A model generated the notes under the pieces. The model was not told the origin of the DNA, searched no databases, and worked only from the letters and a program-made list of their open reading frames with translations. From assembly GCA_036387915.1 (NCBI GenBank), contig DASVSV010000494.1, positions 1 through 11,985 on the forward strand: a stretch of DNA of 11,985 nt, given 5' to 3'. This DNA comes from QHVT01 sp036387915. Lineage in GTDB: Bacteria; Acidobacteriota; Thermoanaerobaculia; Gp7-AA8. This document shows positions 1-6,570 of the stretch, piece after piece. The position numbers and the translations under genes are program-made. Every line of letters begins with the position of its first letter. The stretch's first letter is position 1.

Positions 1-24
1 CGCTGCCACGATGGTGCCGAATAC

Positions 25-52
25 AAAAGCGGCGGCCAGGCCGCCGCACTCC
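25..52 (-). terminator. REP-like palindrome copy 1, probable terminator of the tonB-exb operon
   Basis: A perfect dyad (29-37 with 39-47) lies 8 nt past the exbD stop codon. Read on the minus strand it is GGAGT, then a GC-only stem, then CTTTTGTAT, so it resembles an intrinsic terminator with a short U-run. It also belongs to a repeat family with copies at 7508-7536 and 7591-7618 that share the GGAGTGCGGCGGC arm and a CTTT edge. Similarity to copy 3 continues past the T-run (TATTCGG). The terminator role is inferred from position and shape; the repeat membership is directly visible. The remaining bases at 1-24 hold no recognisable gene. Confidence 0.6.
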
Positions 53-60
53 ATAGGTCG

Positions 61-486
<426 letters not shown>

Positions 487-489
487 GCG

Positions 490-930
490 TTACATCCTTC
501 CCTTCGCCATCTCCGCGCCGGCCTGCTGAGTCTCCGTCAGGATCGACACGCCTGTGAACTCCGCTTCGTTCGCCGCGCGCATCACCAGCCGCACTTTGCC
601 GAAGTTGATCCGCTTGTCGGCCTTCAGCATCACCGCGCGAGAAGGATCCTTCTGATGTTCCGCGCGGAGATACGTCGGCAGGTCCTTGTCGGGAATCCAG
701 TTCTGTCCCACGAACACCGAGCCGTCGGCTTTGATCGAGACGATCAGGTCGTTTTCCTCGCCCGGTTTTTTCTCCGCGTGCGGGCCCTGCGGCAGCATCA
801 CGTCGATGCCGGACTGCAGCATCGGCGTGACGACCATGAAGATGATGAGGAGCACCAGACAGACGTCGACGAGAGGAGTGACGTTGATGTCCCCCTTCAC
901 GTCGCCGGCACTGCCGCCGCCGAATGACAT
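490..930 (-). CDS. exbD: ExbD/TolR-family biopolymer transport protein (first copy)
   Basis: This 146-residue ExbD homologue is distinct from the downstream copy. The motif INVTPLVDVCLVLLIIF at about residues 15-31 gives a single membrane helix with the conserved Asp22. The periplasmic domain carries the LPQGPHAEKKPGEEN and DLIVSIKADGSVFVG segments typical of acidobacterial-type ExbD. A strong Shine-Dalgarno (GGAGGAT) lies a few bases before the ATG. The gene begins 13 nt after exbB and ends 3 nt before the second exbD, so all are surely co-transcribed. Two adjacent exbD paralogues are common in TonB systems of several phyla. Whether they form a mixed dimer or serve different TonBs cannot be seen here. 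Confidence 0.93.
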   Translation of the reverse strand: MSFGGGSAGDVKGDINVTPLVDVCLVLLIIFMVVTPMLQSGIDVMLPQGPHAEKKPGEENDLIVSIKADGSVFVGQNWIPDKDLPTYLRAEHQKDPSRAVMLKADKRINFGKVRLVMRAANEAEFTGVSILTETQQAGAEMAKGRM

Positions 931-943
931 GCGATCCTCCGGC

Positions 944-1651
944 TCAGACCCGCGCCCGCGCGCGAGCCTCGTTCTTGATGAAGTAGTCGACGAGCTGCGA
1001 CGAGGAGTTCGACATCTCCACCTGGAACCGCTCGATCTTGTTGAGGAAGTAGTTGTACATCCAGACCGCGGGCACGGCCACGAAGAGTCCGAGTGCCGTC
1101 GTGGCCAGCGCTTCTGCGATACCGGCCGACACCGCGCCGAGACCGCCCGAGCCCGAGAGGGCCATGCCGCGGAACGCGTTGATGATGCCGACGACGGTGC
1201 CGAACAGGCCGACGAACGGCGCGGTGGTGGAGATGGTGGCCAGGTTGCCGAGGCCCTTCTTGAGCTCCGCGGTGGTCATCAGCGTTTCACGCTCGATGGC
1301 ACGCTTGCCCGATTCGACGAGGTCGAAATCCTCCGGCAATGCTTGTGAGGTCTCGTATTGAAATTCCGTCAATCCTGCAGCCAGCACGCGTGCGAGATGA
1401 CTGTGCCGGTATTTCTTGTCCTTGGTGAAGGCGATGGCCTGCTCGAGCTTGTGCTCGCGCAACAGCGGCGTGACGCCGAGGGCCACCTGGAGCGATTCCT
1501 TCTTGGCCTTCTGGAAACGCCACAGGCGCTCCACGGCGATGGTCAATGACCAGATGGACATGAGGATGAGAATGATCACGACGGCCTTGCCGGCCCACGT
1601 CATCGACTCCCACATGCCTTGCATACTGAAATGGGCTTCCATCCCTTCCAT
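944..1651 (-). CDS. exbB: ExbB/TolQ/MotA-family proton channel protein
   Basis: This 235-residue protein matches the ExbB/TolQ family in length and topology. There are three membrane helices at about 22-41, 137-161 and 176-201, with a cytoplasmic domain between the first and second. The signature GLGNLATISTTAPFVGLFGT at about 134-153 is the most conserved ExbB/TolQ segment, and ALATTALGLFVAVPAV forms the third helix. It builds the pentameric inner-membrane channel around ExbD and drives TonB. The start was chosen because AGGAG lies 9 nt upstream; an ATG three codons in is possible. It follows tonB by 12 nt and precedes exbD by 13 nt. ExbB rather than TolQ is preferred from the TonB gene ahead and the absence of tolA, tolB or pal. 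Confidence 0.94.
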   Translation of the reverse strand: MEGMEAHFSMQGMWESMTWAGKAVVIILILMSIWSLTIAVERLWRFQKAKKESLQVALGVTPLLREHKLEQAIAFTKDKKYRHSHLARVLAAGLTEFQYETSQALPEDFDLVESGKRAIERETLMTTAELKKGLGNLATISTTAPFVGLFGTVVGIINAFRGMALSGSGGLGAVSAGIAEALATTALGLFVAVPAVWMYNYFLNKIERFQVEMSNSSSQLVDYFIKNEARARARV

Positions 1652-1663
1652 ACGACTTCTCTC

Positions 1664-1987
1664 CTATTCGATGCGAAAATTGACGGTGAGGTTGTAATAG
1701 ACCGGTACCGGTTGCCCGTTGAGGGTGCCCGGCTTGAATTTCCACTGCCTGACTGCGTTCAGCGCGGCCTGGTCCAGTCCCAGCGGCGGAGGTGGAGGCG
1801 GCGCGGAAGCGACGATGAAAGCGCTCATCGGCTTCTCGATCACTTCCGGGTGGTCCTTCACGTAGATGCCCGCCGCGATGAGGGCGCCGATGATCGCGGC
1901 ATGAACGACGAGCGAGATCACCGCGGTGACCCAGCCGCCTTTCTCTTTGTCTTTCCCCGCGGATTCGATCAGTACGTCGTCGAACAT
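1664..1987 (-). CDS. tonB: TonB-like energy transducer with a large internal deletion
   Basis: The ends belong to TonB, but at 107 residues the protein is about half the usual length. Residues 18-43 form the membrane anchor and include the SxxxH motif (Ser25, His29) that contacts ExbB-ExbD. A proline run sits at 63-68. Immediately after it comes LDQAALNAVRQWKFKPGT, which in normal TonB is the last helix of the C-terminal domain, followed by the final strand NGQPVPVYYNLTVNF. The long periplasmic spacer and the first strand, helix and second strand of the C-terminal domain are missing, though the frame is intact. A loss within or next to the Pro-coding repeats, or an assembly collapse there, would explain this. 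AAGGGG lies 6 nt before the ATG. It leads the exb operon. As read, it is probably too short to span the periplasm and bind receptors normally. Confidence 0.8.
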   Translation of the reverse strand: MFDDVLIESAGKDKEKGGWVTAVISLVVHAAIIGALIAAGIYVKDHPEVIEKPMSAFIVASAPPPPPPLGLDQAALNAVRQWKFKPGTLNGQPVPVYYNLTVNFRIE

Positions 1988-2000
1988 CGTCGGCCCCTTC

Positions 2001-2028
2001 GGCTAGCGAGCTAAGCCTAGCTCGTGCC
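2001..2028. promoter_or_regulatory. Dyad hairpin in the tonB leader
   Basis: The arms CGAGCTA (2007-2013) and TAGCTCG (2018-2024) form a perfect 7-bp stem with a 4-nt loop. GGC at 2001-2003 can pair with GCC at 2026-2028 across a small internal loop. It sits just upstream of the tonB ribosome-binding site, so it could be an operator or a leader hairpin. It also overlaps a possible sigma-54 promoter. The structure is directly visible; the role is not known. Confidence 0.4.
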
Positions 2029-2029
2029 A
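2014..2029 (-). promoter_or_regulatory. Possible sigma-54 promoter of the tonB-exb operon
   Basis: On the minus strand the sequence reads TGGCACG, then AGCT, then AGGCT. The -24 block is a perfect match to the RpoN consensus TGGCACG-N4-TTGCW, and GC lies at exactly the right spacing for the -12 block; only the two T bases of that block differ. Transcription would start near 2003, about 16 nt before the tonB start codon. Because the only evidence is a short motif overlapping a palindrome, this is tentative. No enhancer-binding site was identified. Confidence 0.3.
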
Positions 2030-2161
2030 ACCTTTCTTTCTGTGCTGGTTGGACGCGCCAAAGCGGTGGGAGGAAACCTTGTCTCATTGCACCCACGCAA
2101 GGGAGACGACGAGAGGCCCCTCGGTCGTTCCCTTTGCATTAGCGCAACGACAGCGTTCTGC

Positions 2162-2413
2162 CTAAAACTGGAGGCGGATCTCGGCGTCGATGCGGTGGCG
2201 GCCGCCGGCGGAACCGCGAGCGGAACGCGTCGTCGGCGAGCAGCTCCTGTTCATGACCTTGATGCAGCGGAAGGCCTCGAGGTGAAGGTGGCGGGCCTTG
2301 AACACTTCGCCCATGCCACCGGCACCGATGCGCAACAGGATCTCGTACTTGCCGTCGAGCACCGTGCCGGGCCCGAGGCCGGACGATCCGACCGCGCGCG
2401 TGCTGTCAGCCAT
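2162..2413 (-). pseudogene. Remnant of a Pkn-type Ser/Thr protein kinase fused to an unrelated C-terminus
   Basis: Residues 20-54 are the start of a Hanks-type kinase domain: the glycine loop GAGGMGEV at about 30-37 and the ATP-anchoring lysine in FRCIKVM (Lys52). Nothing resembling the catalytic HRD or DFG motifs follows, and the frame ends after 83 residues. Right after KVM the reading frame slips. In the neighbouring minus-strand frame the sequence continues as QELLADDAFRSRF, typical of these kinases, so about one base has been lost near 2250. The last residues, RIDAEIRLQF, look like the final beta strand of an outer-membrane protein (alternating pattern, terminal Phe), implying a deletion that joined two genes. 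The start overlaps the yfhO-like stop by 8 nt, so the intact kinase was probably translated together with it. It cannot be an active kinase. Confidence 0.7.
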
Positions 2414-4784
2414 AGCGACGACGTGACAGCATAGCGTAACGACGCACGATCGCCGCTAGGACGATCGCCATCAGCGTGGCGATCGTGATCGTGCTGCCCC
2501 AGACGAACGAGCGCGGCCAGTACGTCAGCCGGATGCGGTGGTGCCCTTGCGGGACGTGGATGCCGAGGAAGGCGTGGTTGGCGATGCGAACGTCGGTGCG
2601 GCCGCCGTCGAGCGTCGCGCGCCAGCCGGGCCACGCGGGGATGGAGGTCACGATCCAGCCGTCGCTCTGCATGTTCGCGTCGAGCTCGTAGCCGAGGCGG
2701 ACCGGTTTCGTGATCACGCGGCCGGGGCCGTTCGCGCGCACGTGCTGCGCGAGCGGCGCCTCGATCCAGGCGCGCGCGGCGAAGTCGGTTTCCTTCAGGA
2801 GATCGGTGAGATTCCAGAGGCGCGGATAGCCGACGCTGACGCTCGGCGGCACGAAGGCGCGGGGGAGGACGCGCGTGTTTTCGTGGAGATACGTGCCTTC
2901 GGCGTCGCGTGCGACTTCGCGCCAGCCGGGCGGCGCGGGCTGTTCGGAGATCGCGTAGCGGACGTTGAGGTAGGAGAGGAACGGGCGCGTGAGATCGTCG
3001 ACGCGCTGGTACCAGACCGGCTGCGGCGTGCACCAGAGCGCGAACGTCTCGGCGTAGCTCCGGAGTTGCAGCGAGGGGACGCCGCGTACGTCTTCGAGTC
3101 CGTACATCGTCGCGGTCTGCGGGATGAAGGTGTGCCCCTGCGCGACGATGCGGAACGGTTCCCGCGCATTGCGCATGGGCTCGAACAGCGGCACGGGCGG
3201 ATACGCCTGACGTATGTCGAAGGAGTGATAGAGGCCGCCGTCGGAGATCGCGCGCTGCACGAGCACGAGTCCGAGGAGCAGTGCCGGTGCGAGTCGCGGC
3301 TTCGCGGCGACGACGATCATCGCCAGCACCAGTCCGAGCACCTCCGCGAGCACTTTGTACTGACCGAACTTCAGCGGCGTGTGCGACACGAGCGATGTGT
3401 GCGTCACCCACCAGTTGCCGACGCCGATGAGGAGCAGCATTACGCCGAGGGTGAGCAACGAGCCGCGGCGGCGAAGGTGCTCGACGCCCAGCGCGGCCAG
3501 GATGCACACGGACAAGGCAAAGCTGAACGAGAGGCGATCGGTGAGCGTCATCTCCAGTACCGGAATGTGACGCATGAGCACGATGAGCGGCGTCCATTCG
3601 GCGTGCACGAGCAGCGAGAAGAGCGCGAGCGCGCCGAAGAAATACGAGGTCGACGTGCGCACGCGGATGAAGCCGTAGACGGCCAGCGCCAGGATCAGAC
3701 TGCCGACGGCGCCGATCTCCAGCTCGAGCATCTGCAGCTTGAATCCCGGCACGAGCCAGTGACGCTCGTGGAGGTAGGGGAGAAGCGTCGTGGCCATCCG
3801 CGCGAGGGACCAGTTCCACGTCGTCAGGTTGCCGGCGTCGACGAAGTCGGCGGCACGATGGCCATGCTCGACGGTGTGCGGGAGCACTTCGAGAAACGGC
3901 AGCAGGTGGATCGCGGAGAGGAGCAGCGCCACGACGGCCGCGCCGATGGCGAAGAGCGCGGGACGGACGACATTCGTGCGCAGGCGCGCCAGCTCGAACG
4001 CCGCGTACAGCATCCCCACGAAGACGCAGAGCACGGCCGACTCGGGATGGCCGGAGTAGAGGATCGCGGTGAACGCGAACGTCAGCAGCGCCGCGCTCGG
4101 GAGCGACGGGCGCTCGATCACGCGATGCACGGCGAGAAGGAGCAACGGACACCAGATCCACGTCTGCCCCATCGTCACGAGGAGAAAGAGCGCGATCGGC
4201 GTGCAGAACGCCCACCCCGCGGCCGCGACCAGCGACGACGCCTCGCCGCACCCGAGCTCGCGCGCGAGCAGAAACGCGGTCAGCGCGGCGATGAAGAAAG
4301 TGATGGCGGCGGTGAAGGTGAAACTGATGGCCACCGGCAAGAGGCAGGCGATGAGCGTCAGCGGCGAGTAGACCGCGGTCTGCTGGCTGGCCAGCAACAC
4401 GTCGCCCGACATGGCGTGCGGATTCCACAATCCCCACTCGCCGCGCCGCAGCGACTCACGCACCGACTGCCGCCACGGAACGAACTCCGTGTACACGTCC
4501 GTGTGCATCCCCGTACTGACGTTCGTCACGCCATACCGCGATTTCAGCGCCTCCAGCGGCGGCGTCTCGTACGGCAGGTCCACCGGCGCCACCGTGCGAT
4601 CGGTCAGCAACGCATGCCCGCAAAACACGAACGGAATCAGGAACAGCAGCACCGCCGCCACGCCCGACAACGCCCGCACGAAGCGGTGCGCGAGCCAGAG
4701 CAGCAGCGCGGCAGTCAGGACATACGCAAGGAGGGCCAAGCGCGCGCCATCATAGCGAGCGGCGCTTGTGCTGCAGCACCTCAC
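2406..4784 (-). CDS. YfhO-family polytopic membrane protein
   Basis: This 792-residue protein has about a dozen hydrophobic helices in its first two thirds. A soluble segment of about 200 residues follows, then one last helix (STITIATLMAIVLAAIV) and a basic tail. The pattern, together with motifs such as GLWNPHAMSGDVLLA and the late segments LNVRYAISE and PAWPGWRATLDG, is that of the YfhO family. Members are related to GT-C type glycosyltransferases or act in glycosylation of envelope polymers; the substrate here is unknown. The ATG used lies 35 nt inside the preceding zinc-finger gene. A TTG at 4739, just before the first helix, is a plausible alternative and would remove the overlap. Its end overlaps the kinase remnant. 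Coupled expression with the upstream genes is likely. Confidence 0.85.
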   Translation of the reverse strand: MRCCSTSAARYDGARLALLAYVLTAALLLWLAHRFVRALSGVAAVLLFLIPFVFCGHALLTDRTVAPVDLPYETPPLEALKSRYGVTNVSTGMHTDVYTEFVPWRQSVRESLRRGEWGLWNPHAMSGDVLLASQQTAVYSPLTLIACLLPVAISFTFTAAITFFIAALTAFLLARELGCGEASSLVAAAGWAFCTPIALFLLVTMGQTWIWCPLLLLAVHRVIERPSLPSAALLTFAFTAILYSGHPESAVLCVFVGMLYAAFELARLRTNVVRPALFAIGAAVVALLLSAIHLLPFLEVLPHTVEHGHRAADFVDAGNLTTWNWSLARMATTLLPYLHERHWLVPGFKLQMLELEIGAVGSLILALAVYGFIRVRTSTSYFFGALALFSLLVHAEWTPLIVLMRHIPVLEMTLTDRLSFSFALSVCILAALGVEHLRRRGSLLTLGVMLLLIGVGNWWVTHTSLVSHTPLKFGQYKVLAEVLGLVLAMIVVAAKPRLAPALLLGLVLVQRAISDGGLYHSFDIRQAYPPVPLFEPMRNAREPFRIVAQGHTFIPQTATMYGLEDVRGVPSLQLRSYAETFALWCTPQPVWYQRVDDLTRPFLSYLNVRYAISEQPAPPGWREVARDAEGTYLHENTRVLPRAFVPPSVSVGYPRLWNLTDLLKETDFAARAWIEAPLAQHVRANGPGRVITKPVRLGYELDANMQSDGWIVTSIPAWPGWRATLDGGRTDVRIANHAFLGIHVPQGHHRIRLTYWPRSFVWGSTITIATLMAIVLAAIVRRYAMLSRRRYG

Positions 4785-5082
4785 GCGTGATCGAGACGCA
4801 GGCGGAGCAGATGCGGACTTCGTTCGCAGCGTTTGCGAGTACGACGACTCGCCGGCGGAACGCGAAGCGCGACTGTCGCTCCGCCTTCTTGCAGAACGAA
4901 CAGGCGGTCATCGGAGTCGTGGCCGGTTCGGTAATCGTCGCTGCTTGTGTGACGCACGACTCGCAAATGGCCGCACCAGGCGGGCCGTGCACGAGATCGG
5001 CTGCGGTGCTGCCGCAGAACGAGCAACGTATCGTGCGAGACTCTGCGACCGCAGAGTCATTCTCTCTATCAGCCGCTGCCAT
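4750..5082 (-). CDS. Small protein with two ClpX-type C4 zinc fingers
   Basis: This is a 110-residue protein. Two C-x2-C ... C-x2-C modules are visible: Cys20, 23, 40 and 43, and Cys61, 64, 92 and 95. The segments RCSFCGS and ICESCV, then ACSFCKK and RICSACVSI, closely resemble the N-terminal zinc-binding domain of ClpX, which dimerises and recruits substrates or adaptors. There is no AAA+ ATPase part, so this is a stand-alone zinc-finger protein. Such proteins occur in Acidobacteriota, Myxococcota and relatives with unknown function. The chosen ATG overlaps the fulvocin-related gene by 14 nt and has no clear Shine-Dalgarno, which suggests translational coupling. A longer frame exists upstream but overlaps the neighbouring gene almost entirely and was not used. 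Confidence 0.75.
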   Translation of the reverse strand: MAAADRENDSAVAESRTIRCSFCGSTAADLVHGPPGAAICESCVTQAATITEPATTPMTACSFCKKAERQSRFAFRRRVVVLANAANEVRICSACVSITREVLQHKRRSL

Positions 5083-5773
5083 CGTCGCGCCGTTCACACA
5101 TCCCCGTGCAGGCGTACTGCCAAAACGTCCCGCACCCTGAACTTCTGAAGTAACACCCGCCTTGCTGACAGTAATAAACCCCGATCCCGGAGCCGTCGCA
5201 CCAGTCGGAACTGGTGCTGCATTCGCAGTACGCCGTATTCGGGGTCGGGCGCGGGGATCTCTGCTGAACGTGATTCGCATCGTTTGCTGTCGGATGTTCG
5301 GGGTCCCGGCATGCCGCTGGCGCTTGTCGGTTGCCGTCACGCGGGCCGAGGTCCAGAAAAAGCTCCCGCGCTACAGATGCGGGAAACAGCCTGCGCGCTC
5401 TGGCGGTGATGTCCTGAAGAGGGGCGTCAACGACATTGGACCATCGCTGATCTGACGCTTCGATCTCGAAAAACTGGGGCGTGAGGAGCGCCAGAGCATC
5501 CTGGATCACGTCACGCTGAGCGTCCGTGAATTCTGGATACCGCGTCAACACTGCGAGAAGGTGATGCTCCCAGACGGCGGCTTGCGTAGCGCTCCCATAG
5601 GCGTCCAGGAGCTTTCCGCGATCCCGTGCGGGGATTGCGAGCAGATCGTCGTAAATCTCCACCGCATCATTCGGGCGCGCGACGTCGGTCTCGCCAGAAA
5701 GTGACGTGCTCGAAGATCTCGCGTCGGCAGGCACGAGGACGGCGAGGGAGAAAAGAACCAGCAGTCGGAGCAT
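5069..5773 (-). CDS. Secreted fulvocin C-related protein with Cys-rich C-terminus
   Basis: This 234-residue protein has a clear signal peptide (MLRLLVLFSLAVLVPADA). A mostly helical, Cys-free middle follows, then a C-terminal module of about 45 residues with eight cysteines. The module contains YCECSTSSDWCDG, GCYFRSSGCGTFW and YACTGMC. Eight cysteines and this spacing recall fulvocin C, a small disulfide-rich bacteriocin of Myxococcus fulvus, and the bacteriocin fulvocin C-related protein family. The middle could be a propeptide; killing activity is not shown. A perfect AGGAGG lies 8 nt before the ATG, and a promoter-like pair lies upstream, so this gene likely heads a run that continues into the zinc-finger, YfhO-like and kinase genes. 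Confidence 0.75.
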   Translation of the reverse strand: MLRLLVLFSLAVLVPADARSSSTSLSGETDVARPNDAVEIYDDLLAIPARDRGKLLDAYGSATQAAVWEHHLLAVLTRYPEFTDAQRDVIQDALALLTPQFFEIEASDQRWSNVVDAPLQDITARARRLFPASVARELFLDLGPRDGNRQAPAACRDPEHPTANDANHVQQRSPRPTPNTAYCECSTSSDWCDGSGIGVYYCQQGGCYFRSSGCGTFWQYACTGMCERRDDGSG

Positions 5774-5800
5774 TGGCGACGCCTCCTATGTGGCGGAGTG

Positions 5801-5829
5801 ATTAGAGACATAGTGCCATCTTTGAGCAA
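5801..5829 (-). promoter_or_regulatory. Likely sigma-70 promoter of the fulvocin-related operon
   Basis: On the minus strand TTGCTC (5824-5829) and TCTAAT (5801-5806) are separated by exactly 17 nt. The -10 matches five of six consensus bases, the -35 only its first three. Transcription would begin near 5794, ahead of the strong AGGAGG of the fulvocin-related gene. Confidence 0.4.
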
Positions 5830-5892
5830 AAGATGGTAGTCCGCCGCGCCACCAGGTGTGCGAACCGCATCAAGTACTCACCGGAAAACACA

Positions 5893-5920
5893 AAAACGGC
5901 GGCCTTTCGGCCGCCGTTTT
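5893..5920 (-). terminator. Intrinsic terminator after tRNA-Ala
   Basis: The 12-bp arms at 5893-5904 and 5909-5920 are perfectly complementary around a 4-nt loop, which reads GAAA on the minus strand. On that strand the stem is followed by TTTTTGTGTTTT, a good U-run, 20 nt beyond the tRNA 3' end. The symmetric A/T edges could also stop transcription arriving on the plus strand. Confidence 0.85.
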
Positions 5921-5940
5921 CATGTCGAGATGGAGAAGTT

Positions 5941-6016
5941 TGGTGGAGCTGAACGGGATCGAACCGATGACCTCCTGAATGCCATTCAGGCGCTCTCCCA
6001 ACTGAGCTACAGCCCC
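5941..6016 (-). tRNA. tRNA-Ala (anticodon GGC), CCA encoded
   Basis: The minus strand gives a complete cloverleaf of 76 nt including an encoded CCA. The acceptor arm GGGGCTG pairs with CAGCTCC with one G-U. The D arm is GCTCAGTTGGGAGAGC. The anticodon stem CCTGA/TCAGG encloses the loop ATGGCAT, giving anticodon GGC for alanine GCC/GCU codons. The T arm contains GGTTCGATCC. A promoter-like pair lies upstream and a strong terminator downstream, so it is probably a single-gene transcript. No integrase or attachment-site duplication is visible at its 3' end. Confidence 0.97.
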
Positions 6017-6081
6017 ACGTGACTGCCGCTAACGCGTTCGCCGCGAGGATATTCCGGCGCGGGCGGCGCGAAGCGGGGCGC

Positions 6082-6111
6082 ATTCTACGGCAGTGGGTTA
6101 CGATGGCGCAA
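6082..6111 (-). promoter_or_regulatory. Likely promoter of tRNA-Ala
   Basis: On the minus strand TTGCGC (6106-6111) and TAGAAT (6082-6087) are 18 nt apart, the latter matching four of the six consensus bases. The implied start near 6075 leaves a leader of about 58 nt to be removed before the tRNA. It lies back to back with the start of the redox operon on the plus strand. Confidence 0.45.
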
Positions 6112-6287
6112 TGCGCAGCCCGAAGGTCGGAAAGCAGCGGTCCGCGGTGCGTCCGGTATCGCTCTCCCGCGGGATGCCGAAACTGAGTCTGCCCGCCTCC
6201 TCGGCCACCCCGGCACCGGCCCGGCCGAAGCCGCAGGTGGGGAAGCCCGGCGCGCGCGGCGATGTTAAGGGCCGCCGGAATGGATGA
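6111..6287 (+). CDS. Doubtful small basic protein
   Basis: This frame would encode 58 residues, very rich in Arg, Lys, Pro and Ser, with no membrane helix or known motif. In its favour, the third codon positions are strongly G/C while the first two are not, as in the real genes here. It ends by overlapping the preferred start of the BFD-like gene by 8 nt, as in an operon. Against it, there is no Shine-Dalgarno and no family resemblance I recognise, and its start lies within the opposite-strand tRNA promoter. If expressed, it may be leaderless, since TACGAT at 6100-6105 could be a -10 element. Confidence 0.3.
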   Translation: MRSPKVGKQRSAVRPVSLSRGMPKLSLPASSATPAPARPKPQVGKPGARGDVKGRRNG

Positions 6288-6570
6288 GAACGAATCCGTG
6301 CACCCGGCCGTCCGCGGCCTCAAGACCGTGTGCCGGTGCAACAACATCAAATACCGGACCATCGAGCGCGCCATCCGCGAGGGAGCACACACGCTGAACC
6401 AGGTGGCCACGCGCACCACCGCCACCCTCGGCGAGTGCGGCGGCACGTGCACGCCCGACGTGCAGCAGCTGATCGCCGAACTGGCCCCGAAGTACGCCAC
6501 GACCACGACCGCCGCGCCGCATCCCGCCGCGGCGAAGAATCCCGATGCCTGGTGGGTGAAGAAGAAATGA
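6280..6570 (+). CDS. BFD-like [2Fe-2S]-binding protein
   Basis: This is a 96-residue protein with one BFD-like (bacterioferritin-associated ferredoxin type) domain. Cluster ligands appear as Cys18 and Cys20 (TVCRCNNI), then Cys53 and Cys57 (LGECGGTCTPDV). The first pair and the roughly 32-residue gap fit the family, but the second pair is C-x3-C instead of the usual C-x2-C. The Ala/Thr/Pro-rich tail after residue 70 looks flexible. AAGG 9 nt before the ATG at 6280 decides the start; an in-frame ATG at 6262 has no such site. Its stop overlaps the next start (ATGA), coupling it to the ArsC-like selenoprotein candidate. It probably carries electrons or regulates a redox partner; the exact role is unknown. 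Confidence 0.8.
   Translation: MDENESVHPAVRGLKTVCRCNNIKYRTIERAIREGAHTLNQVATRTTATLGECGGTCTPDVQQLIAELAPKYATTTTAAPHPAAAKNPDAWWVKKK

Noticed and set aside
2538..4790. 750-residue plus-strand frame opposite the YfhO-like gene
   Set aside because: Low-complexity Arg/Glu/His composition with no family resemblance, whereas the minus strand encodes a clear polytopic membrane protein.
5941..6016. tRNA-Ala as an integration site
   Set aside because: No integrase, no direct repeat of the tRNA 3' end, and housekeeping-type genes on both sides.
6095..6260. Possible SRP (4.5S) RNA because of GGTCGGAAAGCAGC
   Set aside because: The conserved GGAAGG-AGCAG core and its flanking stem pairs are not present, and codon-position bias there looks more like a small coding frame.
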